From the NCBI GenBank assembly GCA_913063405.1, contig CAJXZB010000001.1:1-64000 (forward strand): 64,000 nt of DNA. Direction: 5' to 3'. The notes beneath the pieces were generated by a model, which saw only the letters and a list, made by a program, of their open reading frames with translations, did not search any database and was not told the DNA's origin. Each line of letters opens with the position of its first letter. The first letter of the stretch is position 1. Below, in pieces: positions 36,237 to 44,619 of this stretch. This DNA is from an uncultured Ulvibacter sp. (GTDB taxonomy: Bacteria; Bacteroidota; Bacteroidia; Flavobacteriales; Flavobacteriaceae). The translations under genes were made by a program, and so were the position numbers.

Positions 36237-36509
36237 TACAATGAGGTCGAAAAGAAATTTTACCTAGGCAAACAACGTCTTAAGGCAGCCATTGGTGAAA
36301 TCTCCTATTCCAATGCCTTGAAAGATATAGAGCTATCGAATTCAATTTTCGTTTACAATCCAAAAGATGAGCGAATTGGTGGGCTCACACAACAGGAACT
36401 CGACTTTCTAGAAGTGAAAAGTTTCCAAATATATAGTACAAAACATCCACACGGTAGCACTATTTATGGTTTAGTGGATGCTATAAAAGAAGGTAATCTA
36501 AAACTTTAG
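36237..36509 (+). pseudogene. Orphan C-terminal fragment of an unidentified gene
   Basis: Reading + from about 36240 gives a sensible soluble polypeptide (EVEKKFYLGKQRLKAAIGE, then SNSIFVYNPKDERIGGLTQQ, ending IYGLVDAIKEGNLKL) with no start codon for its first part. The first ATG or good start is inside it, at 36318. Its 5' side runs straight into the broken end of the minus-strand marR, so the two fragments were probably joined by a deletion or rearrangement. I do not recognise the family. A 63-residue product from 36318 is possible but doubtful. Confidence 0.5.
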
Positions 36510-36539
36510 CGCTTAAACTCTGACCTCTTGTGCGAAGGC

Positions 36540-37055
36540 TTAGTCGTTTTCTCTAGTAAAATAGAAATCAACCTTTCGATCTTCTCCTTGCACTACTCCT
36601 TCAATCCAAGCGTGGATAGAATCTTTCACAGGATTGGTATAGGTAATTCGCTTCGGAAAATCATGAGCCTTATTCTCGAAAGTAAAAATTCCTCTTTCCG
36701 AAGAAATCATCTTAAAAATAACAGGCTTTTCTTCATTTTGCCCTGGCACACTAACCGTCATTAGAACCCCATCCCGATTTTCTTGAAGATCCATTGTCTC
36801 AACAAAAACTGTGTCACCCTTGGCCATCGTATAGCTTAATGCGGAAAGTGTACCATCGTTTTTGCGAAACCAGTTTTCGAAGGATTGGCTTTTCTCAGAA
36901 ATATTCGTCCAATTTCCTTCTAACCAGGATAATTGGTTAATAATGGTGTGGGGTTTTTCTTCAGAAACCACCTCGTCCGTAACCAAATTTTTAGTTTCGG
37001 TTTTACAGGAAACCAAAAGTACAGTACCGATTAAAAACAGTCTAACTATCTTCAT
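36540..37055 (-). CDS. DUF6265-like lipoprotein
   Basis: The lipoprotein signal MKIVRLFLIGTVLLVSC ends at the lipid-modified cysteine. The mature part has the pattern LSWLEGNWTNISEKSQSFENW and the later FENKAHDFPKRITY block typical of the small lipocalin-like proteins annotated DUF6265. No enzymatic function is known to me. ATG at 37055 is preferred over 37064 for signal-peptide geometry. It follows the tRNA-binding gene by about 20 nt on the same strand. Confidence 0.72.
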   Translation of the reverse strand: MKIVRLFLIGTVLLVSCKTETKNLVTDEVVSEEKPHTIINQLSWLEGNWTNISEKSQSFENWFRKNDGTLSALSYTMAKGDTVFVETMDLQENRDGVLMTVSVPGQNEEKPVIFKMISSERGIFTFENKAHDFPKRITYTNPVKDSIHAWIEGVVQGEDRKVDFYFTREND

Positions 37056-37076
37056 ATTTAACATATTAATTAAAAT

Positions 37077-37409
37077 TTATAGAATCCGAAGTCCGTTAGC
37101 TACTTCCTTGCTAGGCTTGAGAAGGGTCACTCTTTTTCCTTCAACTGCTCCTAACACCAAGCATTCACTCATAAAAGGCCCTATTTGCTTCTTCGGAAAG
37201 TTAACAACAGCGATCACCTGTTTTCCTAACAATTCTTCCTTGGTATATCTTTCCGTTATTTGAGCCGAAGATTTTTTGATTCCCAGTTCTTTTCCGAAGT
37301 CAATTTGCAATTTGTACGCTGAGTTTCTAGCTTCTGGAAAATCTTGAACCTCAACAACGGTTCCAACCCTCATTTCCACTTTTTCAAAATCGGTCCAAGA
37401 AATCTCCAT
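37077..37409 (-). CDS. csaA: tRNA-binding OB-fold protein, CsaA-like
   Basis: The 110-residue protein is a stand-alone tRNA-binding domain like that at the C-terminus of methionyl-tRNA synthetase. Key stretches are FEKVEMRVGTVVEVQDFPEARNSAYKL, KSSAQITERYTKEEL and GKQVIAVVNFPKKQIGPFMSECLVLG. CsaA proteins are homodimeric and have been linked to secretion chaperoning and tRNA binding. It is probably co-transcribed with the downstream lipoprotein and divergent from the thioredoxin-like gene. Confidence 0.9.
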   Translation of the reverse strand: MEISWTDFEKVEMRVGTVVEVQDFPEARNSAYKLQIDFGKELGIKKSSAQITERYTKEELLGKQVIAVVNFPKKQIGPFMSECLVLGAVEGKRVTLLKPSKEVANGLRIL

Positions 37410-37489
37410 TGGTGTAATTTTTATGCAACCAAGATAGTAATTTTGCGACGTATATACTACCTTGTAGAACCATATAAAAATAATTACTC

Positions 37490-38044
37490 ATGTCTCTTAC
37501 CCCTTCAAATATGCTTCCTTTAGGAACAACTGCTCCCGACTTCACTCTTTTGGATACTGTGACAAATAATCCCGTTGCATTACAAGACATTCGAGGTGCA
37601 AAAGGTACCGTGGTGATGTTTATTTGTAATCATTGTCCTTTTGTAAAGCATGTAAATGAAGAACTCGTCCGATTGTCAAATGACTATCGAGTTACTGGTT
37701 TTGGTTTTGTAGCCATTAGCAGTAATGATGTTGTTAATTATCCTGAAGACGCGCCAGATTTAATGTGGAAAAATGCGCGCGATAACAATTTTACTTTTCC
37801 GTATCTCTATGATGAAACACAAGAAGTGGCAAAGATCTACGATGCCGCCTGTACACCCGACTTCTATTTGTTCGATTCTGAAATGAAACTTGTTTATCGA
37901 GGACAATTAGACAATTCTCGTCCAGGAAATGGTATTCTTGTAAATGGGAGAGACCTTCGAGAGGCATTGGACAATATACTGAACAATAACCCACAACGTA
38001 AGGATCAAAAACCAAGTATTGGTTGCAACATCAAGTGGAAATAA
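37490..38044 (+). CDS. Thioredoxin-like peroxiredoxin family protein
   Basis: The 184-residue cytoplasmic protein has a redoxin fold with the active-site segment MFICNHCPFVKHVNEEL, in which the two cysteines are separated by Asn-His (CNHC). APDFTLLDTVTNN and CTPDFYLFDSEMKLVYRGQLDNSRPGN complete the family pattern. It probably reduces disulfides or peroxides; the physiological partner is unknown. Single gene; no signal peptide. Confidence 0.85.
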   Translation: MSLTPSNMLPLGTTAPDFTLLDTVTNNPVALQDIRGAKGTVVMFICNHCPFVKHVNEELVRLSNDYRVTGFGFVAISSNDVVNYPEDAPDLMWKNARDNNFTFPYLYDETQEVAKIYDAACTPDFYLFDSEMKLVYRGQLDNSRPGNGILVNGRDLREALDNILNNNPQRKDQKPSIGCNIKWK

Positions 38045-38115
38045 TTAGATTGATTTCGGGTATTGTTACCTTTAGCTGTTATATAAATGAAACCTAATTT
38101 AAACAACTAAATATA

Positions 38116-39099
38116 ATGAAAACACTATATCTCTTTACTGCTTTATGTATAAGCTTAACCGCATTTGGCCAACATACTTTTTCAATTGTAGCTGTAGATC
38201 CAGTCACTGGAGAAATTGGAAGTGCTGGAGCTACTTGTATTGCCGATGAACATGGTGCTCAAGATATAAGCGCAATAGTTCTTGGTGTTGGAGCCATCCA
38301 CACTCAATCTTATTGGCACCCCACCAACCAAGCTAATGCTACAACGAGAATGGAGGCTGGAGATTCTCCACAAGAAATAATCGATTGGTTACTTGCTAAT
38401 GATGTAAACAATGATCCTTCAGCAAGACAATATAACATTGTCGATTTAAACTCTGGAAACCCAAGAAGTGCAGCATATACAGGACCAAATTGTTTTGCCG
38501 AATTTATTGATATTACTGGTCCAAACTACGCCATTGCTGGAAATATTCTTATTTCTCAAGATGTCGTAAATGACATGGAAACGGCTTTCGTTAACACAAC
38601 TGGAACTTTGGCCGACAAACTAATGGCCGCGCTACAAGGGGCTAAAAGACCTGGAGCAGATTCAAGATGCCTTAGCGATGGAATTAGCTCAGCTTCGGCT
38701 TTTCTTAGAGTTGCCGATCCAACCGATACAGACAGTTCTTATGGAAACCTTTCTCTTGATCTTAATGTATGGATTACAACTACGACCTTTGAACCCATAG
38801 ATGCCCTGCAGGATTTGTATGATACAACACTAGGAATCGAGGAAAGTTCGTTAGAAGCTAATCAAATCTTACTCTACCCAAATCCAGCAGAGGAAACTGT
38901 TACAATTCAAAGTGATAAGATGATTTTAACTGGTTATGAAGTTATTGATATTACTGGAAAAGTAATTACTAAACGAGCTATTACTGCTCCAAATAATAAG
39001 ATACTACTAGATGTAATTGGTTACGCCAAGGGCGTATACTTTGTGAATGTTTACAAAAACGGAAACAAACTATCTACAGAAAAACTAGTAGTTCAATAA
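38116..39099 (+). CDS. Secreted DUF1028 protein with type IX sorting domain
   Basis: A signal peptide (ending LTAFGQ, about residue 19) is followed by a DUF1028 domain beginning HTFSIVAVDPVTGEIGSAGAT, about residues 20-235. DUF1028 is regarded as a member of the Ntn-hydrolase-like fold; its substrate is not established. The last 75 residues are a type IX C-terminal sorting domain (LLYPNPAEETVTI, then GVYFVNVYKNG, ending STEKLVVQ). It should cross the outer membrane by the Por secretion system and be released or anchored at the surface. Single gene ending at a shared terminator. Confidence 0.9.
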   Translation: MKTLYLFTALCISLTAFGQHTFSIVAVDPVTGEIGSAGATCIADEHGAQDISAIVLGVGAIHTQSYWHPTNQANATTRMEAGDSPQEIIDWLLANDVNNDPSARQYNIVDLNSGNPRSAAYTGPNCFAEFIDITGPNYAIAGNILISQDVVNDMETAFVNTTGTLADKLMAALQGAKRPGADSRCLSDGISSASAFLRVADPTDTDSSYGNLSLDLNVWITTTTFEPIDALQDLYDTTLGIEESSLEANQILLYPNPAEETVTIQSDKMILTGYEVIDITGKVITKRAITAPNNKILLDVIGYAKGVYFVNVYKNGNKLSTEKLVVQ

Positions 39100-39112
39100 A
39101 AAAGTATTTATT

Positions 39113-39140
39113 AAAAACACGTCGTAAATGGCGTGTTTTT
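39113..39140. terminator. Terminator between the DUF1028 gene and yfiT
   Basis: AAAAACACG (39113-39121) pairs with CGTGTTTTT (39132-39140) across a 10-nt loop. It serves the plus-strand gene and overlaps the stop codon of the convergent yfiT-like gene. Confidence 0.75.
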
Positions 39141-39675
39141 ATTTCCAACCTTCCTGTTTGATTAAGTTCTCAATATGTGCATAATGGTGGTTGCAATGCC
39201 ACGCATAAATACCTGTATTTTCGGCAAGTGATACTTTTTCATTTTTCTCTGGATGTATGAATTCTTTTTGAAAATCATCATCAGACATCCCTTTCAATAG
39301 AAAAACCAATTTAGCATGTAAGGCTGTTAAACCTTGTAAAGACATCTCAATTGAAGCCGTAGTATAATCGAACAACTTTGCCCAATCCGCTTCATTATAT
39401 GCCTTTATTAATGGGGTGTCCTCTGTCAACGCCCACTTAAATCTAGTGTAACTGTTGTGATGACTGTCATAAACATGATGTACCACCTGTTTAACAGTCC
39501 ATCCTTCAGGACGATAAGGTGTATTTAATTGCGCTTCCGAAAGATTTTCCACCAATTGAATAAGCCTATTAGGAAAATGTTCTAGAATAGAAATCCAGGC
39601 TTGTAATACTTCAGGGGTAATATTTGAAGGGCAATCGAATATACCAATTGGGTATTTTAATCTCTCTATATCCAT
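39139..39675 (-). CDS. YfiT-like bacillithiol/DinB-superfamily transferase
   Basis: This 178-residue four-helix DinB-fold protein has the metal triad of the YfiT group: His66/67 in VKQVVHHVYDSHHNS, and His160 and His164 in WHCNHHYAH. Family members are thiol-dependent metal hydrolases or S-transferases; the bacillithiol assignment is by homology group and untested here. ATG at 39675 is preferred over 39690. A TATTTTTA element lies 4 nt before this ATG, close to the nearly leaderless pattern seen elsewhere. Confidence 0.87.
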   Translation of the reverse strand: MDIERLKYPIGIFDCPSNITPEVLQAWISILEHFPNRLIQLVENLSEAQLNTPYRPEGWTVKQVVHHVYDSHHNSYTRFKWALTEDTPLIKAYNEADWAKLFDYTTASIEMSLQGLTALHAKLVFLLKGMSDDDFQKEFIHPEKNEKVSLAENTGIYAWHCNHHYAHIENLIKQEGWK

Positions 39676-39691
39676 AGTGTAAAAATACAAA

Positions 39692-39713
39692 ACGCTCCAG
39701 TCAACTGGAGCGT
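39692..39713. terminator. Terminator after the dual immunophilin gene
   Basis: ACGCTCCAG and CTGGAGCGT form a 9-bp stem around a TCAA loop, with T-rich sequence after it on the minus strand. It ends the immunophilin transcript about 50 nt after its stop and insulates the yfiT-like promoter. Confidence 0.82.
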
Positions 39714-39763
39714 CTTATTTCGTAATTTTCTGAACGATTTTTCGTTCTATTATTTCCGAAAAC

Positions 39764-40696
39764 TTATCCTTTGATATCCATCAACTCCACGTCAAAAACC
39801 AAAGTGGCATTTGGAGGAATAACTCCCCCAGCACCCTGTTCTCCATATGCTAGGTGCGAAGGAATTACAAAACGGGCTTTATCACCTTTATTTAACAACA
39901 TGATACCTTCATCCCATCCCTCAATTACCTGCCCCATTCCTACTGGAAATTCGATAGGGTTCCCTCGATTATATGAATTATCAAACTCTTTTCCATCTGG
40001 CAACATTCCTTTATAATGAACAGCTACCGTCTGACCTTTATCTGGTTTAGCTCCGTCTCCTTTTTGAATATGCTTGAAATGCAATCCACTTTCGGTCTTA
40101 TCAAAACCTTGGGTTAGTTCTTTCATTGCCTCTTCTTGAGATTCTCTAGCTCTTGCTTCACGCTCTGCCCTTGAACCTGTAAACTGTCGAAATACCTCAA
40201 CAGCATTCCAGTTTTGTGCTTCTTCACCAACACGAACAATTTCAACATTCATAGTATCTCCTTGAGCTACGCTATCAACTACATCTTGACCTTCAATCAC
40301 ATGCCCAAATACGGTATGTTTATTGTCCAACCAATCTGTTGGAATATGTGTAATAAAGAACTGACTTCCATTAGTTCCCGGTCCAGCGTTTGCCATAGAA
40401 AAAATTCCTGGTTTATCATGTTTTAGGTCTGGGTGAAATTCGTCATCAAACTTATAACCAGGTCCTCCAGCACCAGTACCTGCAGGATCCCCTCCTTGTA
40501 CCATAAAGTCTGGAATTACACGATGAAATGATAGTCCGTTGTAATAAGGTGTTCCTTGAGGTTTAGCTTCATTTTCTAGGTTTCCTTCTGCCAAGGCCAC
40601 AAAGTTACCAACCGTTCCGGGTGTTTGTTTGTACGTTAATTGACCTAGAATCTCCCCTTTTTCAGTAGTTATTTTAGCGTAAATACCGTCTTGCAT
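39764..40696 (-). CDS. Dual-family immunophilin: cyclophilin-FKBP fusion peptidyl-prolyl isomerase
   Basis: Residues 5-157 are a complete cyclophilin with the catalytic set Arg59, Phe64, Gln68 ([14 protein letters not shown]), NGSQFFIT and Trp122 in [12 protein letters not shown] charged helical linker (about 158-200) leads to an FKBP domain (203-309) with [25 protein letters not shown] and ELMDIKG. Both isomerase families in one chain is the arrangement described for dual-family immunophilins, known from Flavobacterium and some protists. No signal peptide, so it is cytoplasmic. Monocistronic, with a consensus promoter and a strong terminator. Confidence 0.95.
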   Translation of the reverse strand: MQDGIYAKITTEKGEILGQLTYKQTPGTVGNFVALAEGNLENEAKPQGTPYYNGLSFHRVIPDFMVQGGDPAGTGAGGPGYKFDDEFHPDLKHDKPGIFSMANAGPGTNGSQFFITHIPTDWLDNKHTVFGHVIEGQDVVDSVAQGDTMNVEIVRVGEEAQNWNAVEVFRQFTGSRAEREARARESQEEAMKELTQGFDKTESGLHFKHIQKGDGAKPDKGQTVAVHYKGMLPDGKEFDNSYNRGNPIEFPVGMGQVIEGWDEGIMLLNKGDKARFVIPSHLAYGEQGAGGVIPPNATLVFDVELMDIKG

Positions 40697-40752
40697 TTTC
40701 TTTTTGTTTAAATGATTGAACTCCTACGTATAAGCTTTGGAGTTTGAGGGTG

Positions 40753-40760
40753 CAAAGATA
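40753..40760 (-). promoter_or_regulatory. Putative -7 promoter element, dual immunophilin
   Basis: Minus-strand TATCTTTG matches TAnnTTTG, 57 nt before the start codon, in the divergent gap with the small membrane-protein gene. Confidence 0.5.
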
Positions 40761-40888
40761 CTATTTTGGATAAAAGGAGGAAAGAATAAGTTCTGTTAAA
40801 TTACTATATTCACTTCTTTAAATATAGTCAATGCAAACTAAACTATTAACTCAGAATAAAAACAGCGCAGACAGTAAATAAAGAGTCA

Positions 40889-41224
40889 ATGTTAGGAATT
40901 ATACTCATGTACTTCATTGGAAAACAGTTTTATAAGCTGGCAGAGGAATTCGATAAAAACAGATGGCTTTTCTCCATTCTGGGTATCCTTACTTATTATG
41001 CAGGGCAGGTTCTGTTTGTCTTGGTTCTATTTCTTAGTGATACTTTCTTAACGAGTGATTTTATAACAACAATGACAACAACCACCGACGAGCTAAAATT
41101 AAGTGTAATAGCAATTCCCATTGGTCTTTTAACTTGTGCTGCCTTGTATTTTTTATTAAGAAAAAACTGGAAAAAAACTGGAACGCTGGAAGAAAACTTA
41201 ATCGATGAGATAGGTAGGTATTAA
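40889..41224 (+). CDS. Small membrane protein of unknown function
   Basis: The 111 residues hold three probable helices (about 1-14, 28-50, 72-90) and a charged C-terminus. The pattern FDKNRWLFSILGILTYYAGQ resembles small integral proteins seen widely in Flavobacteria, but I cannot name a family. Single gene, divergent from the immunophilin and convergent with recQ. Confidence 0.55.
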   Translation: MLGIILMYFIGKQFYKLAEEFDKNRWLFSILGILTYYAGQVLFVLVLFLSDTFLTSDFITTMTTTTDELKLSVIAIPIGLLTCAALYFLLRKNWKKTGTLEENLIDEIGRY

Positions 41225-41253
41225 TGACAGTAAAAAGTGCTGCAATAAGTTTC

Positions 41254-43446
41254 TTAATTCGCTACTTCACTGATAAACTTGATGCGATATAGGCGAAGCT
41301 CTTCAACATCATAATCCCCATCAAATTCATCCATAGCGACTTCAATATTATCATTCTCAGCTTCTAAAAAATATTCGTGTATTTCTTCTTGTTGATCCTC
41401 ATCCAAGATATCATCAATCCAATAACTAATGTTCAGCTTGGTACCGCTATATACAATCGCCTCCATTTCCTTAATAAATTCAGGCATTTCTAATCCCTTT
41501 GAACTTGCAATATCCGTAAAAGGAAGCTTTCTATCAACATTTTGAATAATATATAGTTTAAGAGCACTATTACTTCCAGTAGACTTCACAATAAAATCAT
41601 CTGGGCGTATAACATCATTTTCCGATACATAAGTCTGAATTAGTTGTAAAAACGAAGCTCCATACTTCTTAGCCTTACCCTCTCCAACTCCATGAACGTT
41701 AGAGAGTTCGTCTATATTGATAGGATACTTAAGCGCCATATCTTCCAACGACGGGTCTTGAAATATTACAAACGGAGGTAAACTAAGTTTATCTGCAACT
41801 TTTTTACGTTCAGCCTTTAACAATTTGAAAAGGGTATCATCTGCAGCTCCACTGCCCTTCTGAGCCACGATTATTGTATCGTCATTTGCTTCTTTAAACG
41901 AATGATCTTCGGTCATCATAAAAGAAGCCGGAGCTTCAATATAAGCTCTTCCTTCTTTTGTTATTTTTACAACACCGTAGGTTTCGATATCTTTTTTAAG
42001 ATAGCCAGCAACCAACAATTGTCTCAACAATGCCATCCAAAAAGCAGCATCATTATTTGAGCCACTCCCAAAGAAATCTTGCGTATCGGTGCGGTGCGAT
42101 TTAATCATTGCATTAACATTCCCAACCATTACGTTTACCACCTCTTTAGACTTATACTGCTCGTTCGTTTTATCAACTACAGTCAAAAGCTTCATCACTT
42201 CTTCTTGCGCCTCATTTCTTTTCTTGGGGTATCGCATATTATCATCCAACTGCCCCCCCTCTCCAGTCTTGTTGTCAAACTCTTCTCCAAAATAATGAAG
42301 AATGAACTTGCGTCGTGACATAGAAGTTTCTGCAAAAGCAACTACCTCTTGTAAGAGCGCATGACCAATTTCTTGTTCGGCTACTGGCTTTCCGCTCATG
42401 AACTTTTCAAGTTTTTCAATGTCTTTATATGAATAGTACGCCGAGCATATGCCTTCACCGCCATCTCTACCGGCTCTTCCTGTTTCCTGATAATAGCTTT
42501 CAATACTTTTGGGGATGTCATTATGAATCACAAAGCGCACATCTGGTTTGTCGATCCCCATACCAAATGCAATAGTAGCGACCACAACATCTGTATCTTC
42601 CATCAAGAACATATCTTGATGTCTCACTCTAGTTTTCGCATCCAAGCCTGCATGATAAGGCACCGCTTTTACTCCATTTACCTGTAAAATCTGAGCCAAC
42701 TCCTCCACTCGTTTTCTACTTAAACAATAAATGATTCCGCTTTTACCTTCATGTTCTTTTACAAACCGAATGATATCAGCGTCAACATTTTTAGTCTTTG
42801 GTCTAATCTCATAATATAGATTTGGGCGATTAAACGACGCTTTAAATGTATTCGCGTTTTGTATTCCAAGATTTTTGAGGATATCCTCTTGAACTTTTGG
42901 AGTAGCAGTTGCTGTAAGACCAATTATTGGAATATTATCACCTATACGTTGTATTATGGTTTTAAGGTTTCTATATTCCGGGCGAAAGTCATGTCCCCAT
43001 TCACTAATGCAATGTGCTTCGTCTATCGCAACAAACGAAATTGTCTGCTCCAATAAAAACTCGACATATTCCTCTTTGGTCAGAGATTCAGGAGCCACAT
43101 ATAGCAATTTGGTAACACCGCTTTCTATATCACTCTTTACTTTTTTTACTTCGGTCTTGTTCAGAGAAGAATTAAGAACATGAGCAATACCCTCTTCAGA
43201 AGAAATTGCTCTTAATGCATCCACTTGATTTTTCATTAGAGCAATTAAAGGAGATACCACAATAGCGGTTCCGTCTTGTATTAATGCGGGAAGTTGATAG
43301 CATAATGATTTACCGCCTCCAGTAGGCATTATAACAAAGGTACTGTGGCCCAAAAGAATACTTTTTATAACTCCTTCTTGCAGTCCCTTGAACTTCGTAA
43401 ATCCAAAATATGTTTTGAGTGCCGCGTATATATCAATTTCACCCAC
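41254..43446 (-). CDS. recQ: ATP-dependent DNA helicase RecQ
   Basis: This 730-residue superfamily 2 helicase unwinds DNA 3' to 5' in recombination and repair. Walker A PTGGGKS (41-47), DEAH (142-145, followed by CISEWGHDFRPEY, the aromatic-rich loop) and motif VI YYQETGRAGRDG are intact. RQC and HRDC-type domains follow (HRDC near DIDELSNVHGVGEGKAKKYG). The start is GTG. The four zinc-binding cysteines that normally follow motif VI are missing: the region reads SRRKFILHYFGEEFDNKTGEGG with no cysteine. A C-terminal acidic extension (about 650-730) is extra relative to E. coli RecQ. Confidence 0.95.
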   Translation of the reverse strand: MGEIDIYAALKTYFGFTKFKGLQEGVIKSILLGHSTFVIMPTGGGKSLCYQLPALIQDGTAIVVSPLIALMKNQVDALRAISSEEGIAHVLNSSLNKTEVKKVKSDIESGVTKLLYVAPESLTKEEYVEFLLEQTISFVAIDEAHCISEWGHDFRPEYRNLKTIIQRIGDNIPIIGLTATATPKVQEDILKNLGIQNANTFKASFNRPNLYYEIRPKTKNVDADIIRFVKEHEGKSGIIYCLSRKRVEELAQILQVNGVKAVPYHAGLDAKTRVRHQDMFLMEDTDVVVATIAFGMGIDKPDVRFVIHNDIPKSIESYYQETGRAGRDGGEGICSAYYSYKDIEKLEKFMSGKPVAEQEIGHALLQEVVAFAETSMSRRKFILHYFGEEFDNKTGEGGQLDDNMRYPKKRNEAQEEVMKLLTVVDKTNEQYKSKEVVNVMVGNVNAMIKSHRTDTQDFFGSGSNNDAAFWMALLRQLLVAGYLKKDIETYGVVKITKEGRAYIEAPASFMMTEDHSFKEANDDTIIVAQKGSGAADDTLFKLLKAERKKVADKLSLPPFVIFQDPSLEDMALKYPINIDELSNVHGVGEGKAKKYGASFLQLIQTYVSENDVIRPDDFIVKSTGSNSALKLYIIQNVDRKLPFTDIASSKGLEMPEFIKEMEAIVYSGTKLNISYWIDDILDEDQQEEIHEYFLEAENDNIEVAMDEFDGDYDVEELRLYRIKFISEVAN

Positions 43447-43518
43447 GCCGCTCAGGATATTTTAAAAATAATTTAGTTTTGGTCATCAAAATAAATTGTT
43501 TTAACACGGGAACAATCG

Positions 43519-43526
43519 TAGTTTTG
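43519..43526 (+). promoter_or_regulatory. Putative -7 promoter element, kdsD operon
   Basis: TAGTTTTG matches TAnnTTTG and would give a leader of about 120 nt before the kdsD start. The leader contains a 15-bp near-start palindrome, ATAGTTT-C-AAACTAT, at 43624-43638. Confidence 0.4.
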
Positions 43527-43653
43527 CAACCATTATCAAAAAACTGCATCTTAATAATAGTGTATTGCGATTGTTAAACTAATTTATGATTCTGTTTATA
43601 ATCTAAATATACTAATTTCTGAAATAGTTTCAAACTATCAAAAGCGTAAAATT

Positions 43654-44619
43654 TTGAATAAACAATCTCGAATTATTTCCATCGCAAAAAATACGATCGC
43701 TACCGAAGGGAATGCCATTTTAAACTTGGGCAATTTGGTAGACGAAGAATTTGCTTGTGCGGTTAATGATATATACAATTCGAAAGGCAGAGTTATTGTT
43801 ACTGGAATAGGAAAAAGCGCAAACATAGCGACTAAAATTGTTGCCACTTTAAACTCCACTGGAACCCCTGCAATATTTATGCATGCCGCAGATGCCATCC
43901 ACGGAGATTTGGGAACCATTCAACAAAACGATTCTGTTATATGCATTTCCAAAAGTGGTAACACTCCAGAAATTAAAGTCCTGGTTCCACTCATAAAAGC
44001 TATTGGAAACACTTTAATTGCCATTACCTCAAATAGAGAATCTTTTTTAGGAGAACAGGCAGATTATGTATTGCACGCCTATGTTGAAAAAGAGGCTTGT
44101 CCAAATAATCTTGCACCAACAACTAGCACTACTGCTCAACTTGTAATTGGAGATGCACTTTCTATGTGTCTTCTAGACCTTCATGACTTTTCAAGTAAAG
44201 ATTTTGCTAAATTTCATCCTGGTGGATCCTTAGGAAAAAAACTTTATTTACGTGTAAGTAATCTTACTTCGTTAAACGAGAAACCCCAGGTAAATCCAAA
44301 TACAGATGTGAAAGATGTAATTGTAGAGATTTCTAAAAAAATGCTCGGAGTAACGGCTGTTGTTGAAAACGACGTTGTCGTTGGTATTATAACAGATGGT
44401 GATTTGCGTAGAATGCTCACGAAGGTAGATTCTTTTAAAGGTCTTAGTGCAAAGGACATTATGTCTAAGCATCCAAAAAAGATAAGCAACAACGCAATGG
44501 CTGTTGAAGCAATGGAAATTATGGATACCTTTGGTATTACTCAAATTCTTGCCGAAGAGGACGGTAAGTATTGTGGAGTAGTTCATATTCACAACCTTAC
44601 TAAGGAAGGTATTATTTAA
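43654..44619 (+). CDS. kdsD: Arabinose-5-phosphate isomerase (KpsF/GutQ family)
   Basis: The 321-residue protein has an N-terminal SIS sugar isomerase domain (GRVIVTGIGKSANIATKI, SKSGNTPEIKVLVP, then KFHPGGSLGKKLYLRV). Two C-terminal CBS domains follow (about 205-320). It converts ribulose-5-P to arabinose-5-P, the first step of Kdo synthesis for lipopolysaccharide. The start is TTG at 43654; no ATG fits the family start. Its stop overlaps the tatC ATG (TAATG). The operon kdsD-tatC-CMD-lptB mixes lipopolysaccharide and export functions. Confidence 0.93.
   Translation: MNKQSRIISIAKNTIATEGNAILNLGNLVDEEFACAVNDIYNSKGRVIVTGIGKSANIATKIVATLNSTGTPAIFMHAADAIHGDLGTIQQNDSVICISKSGNTPEIKVLVPLIKAIGNTLIAITSNRESFLGEQADYVLHAYVEKEACPNNLAPTTSTTAQLVIGDALSMCLLDLHDFSSKDFAKFHPGGSLGKKLYLRVSNLTSLNEKPQVNPNTDVKDVIVEISKKMLGVTAVVENDVVVGIITDGDLRRMLTKVDSFKGLSAKDIMSKHPKKISNNAMAVEAMEIMDTFGITQILAEEDGKYCGVVHIHNLTKEGII

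Noticed and set aside
30600-36600. Stretch without the TTCGGAA heptamer, first read as a sign of foreign DNA
   Set aside because: A similar gap exists at about 39.8-45.3 kb over clearly core genes (recQ, kdsD, tatC), so absence is not evidence of transfer.
43447-43492. 15-codon frame (ATG to TGA) overlapping the recQ GTG start on the minus strand, a possible leader peptide
   Set aside because: It is too short and lacks any attenuator-like structure; chance is sufficient.
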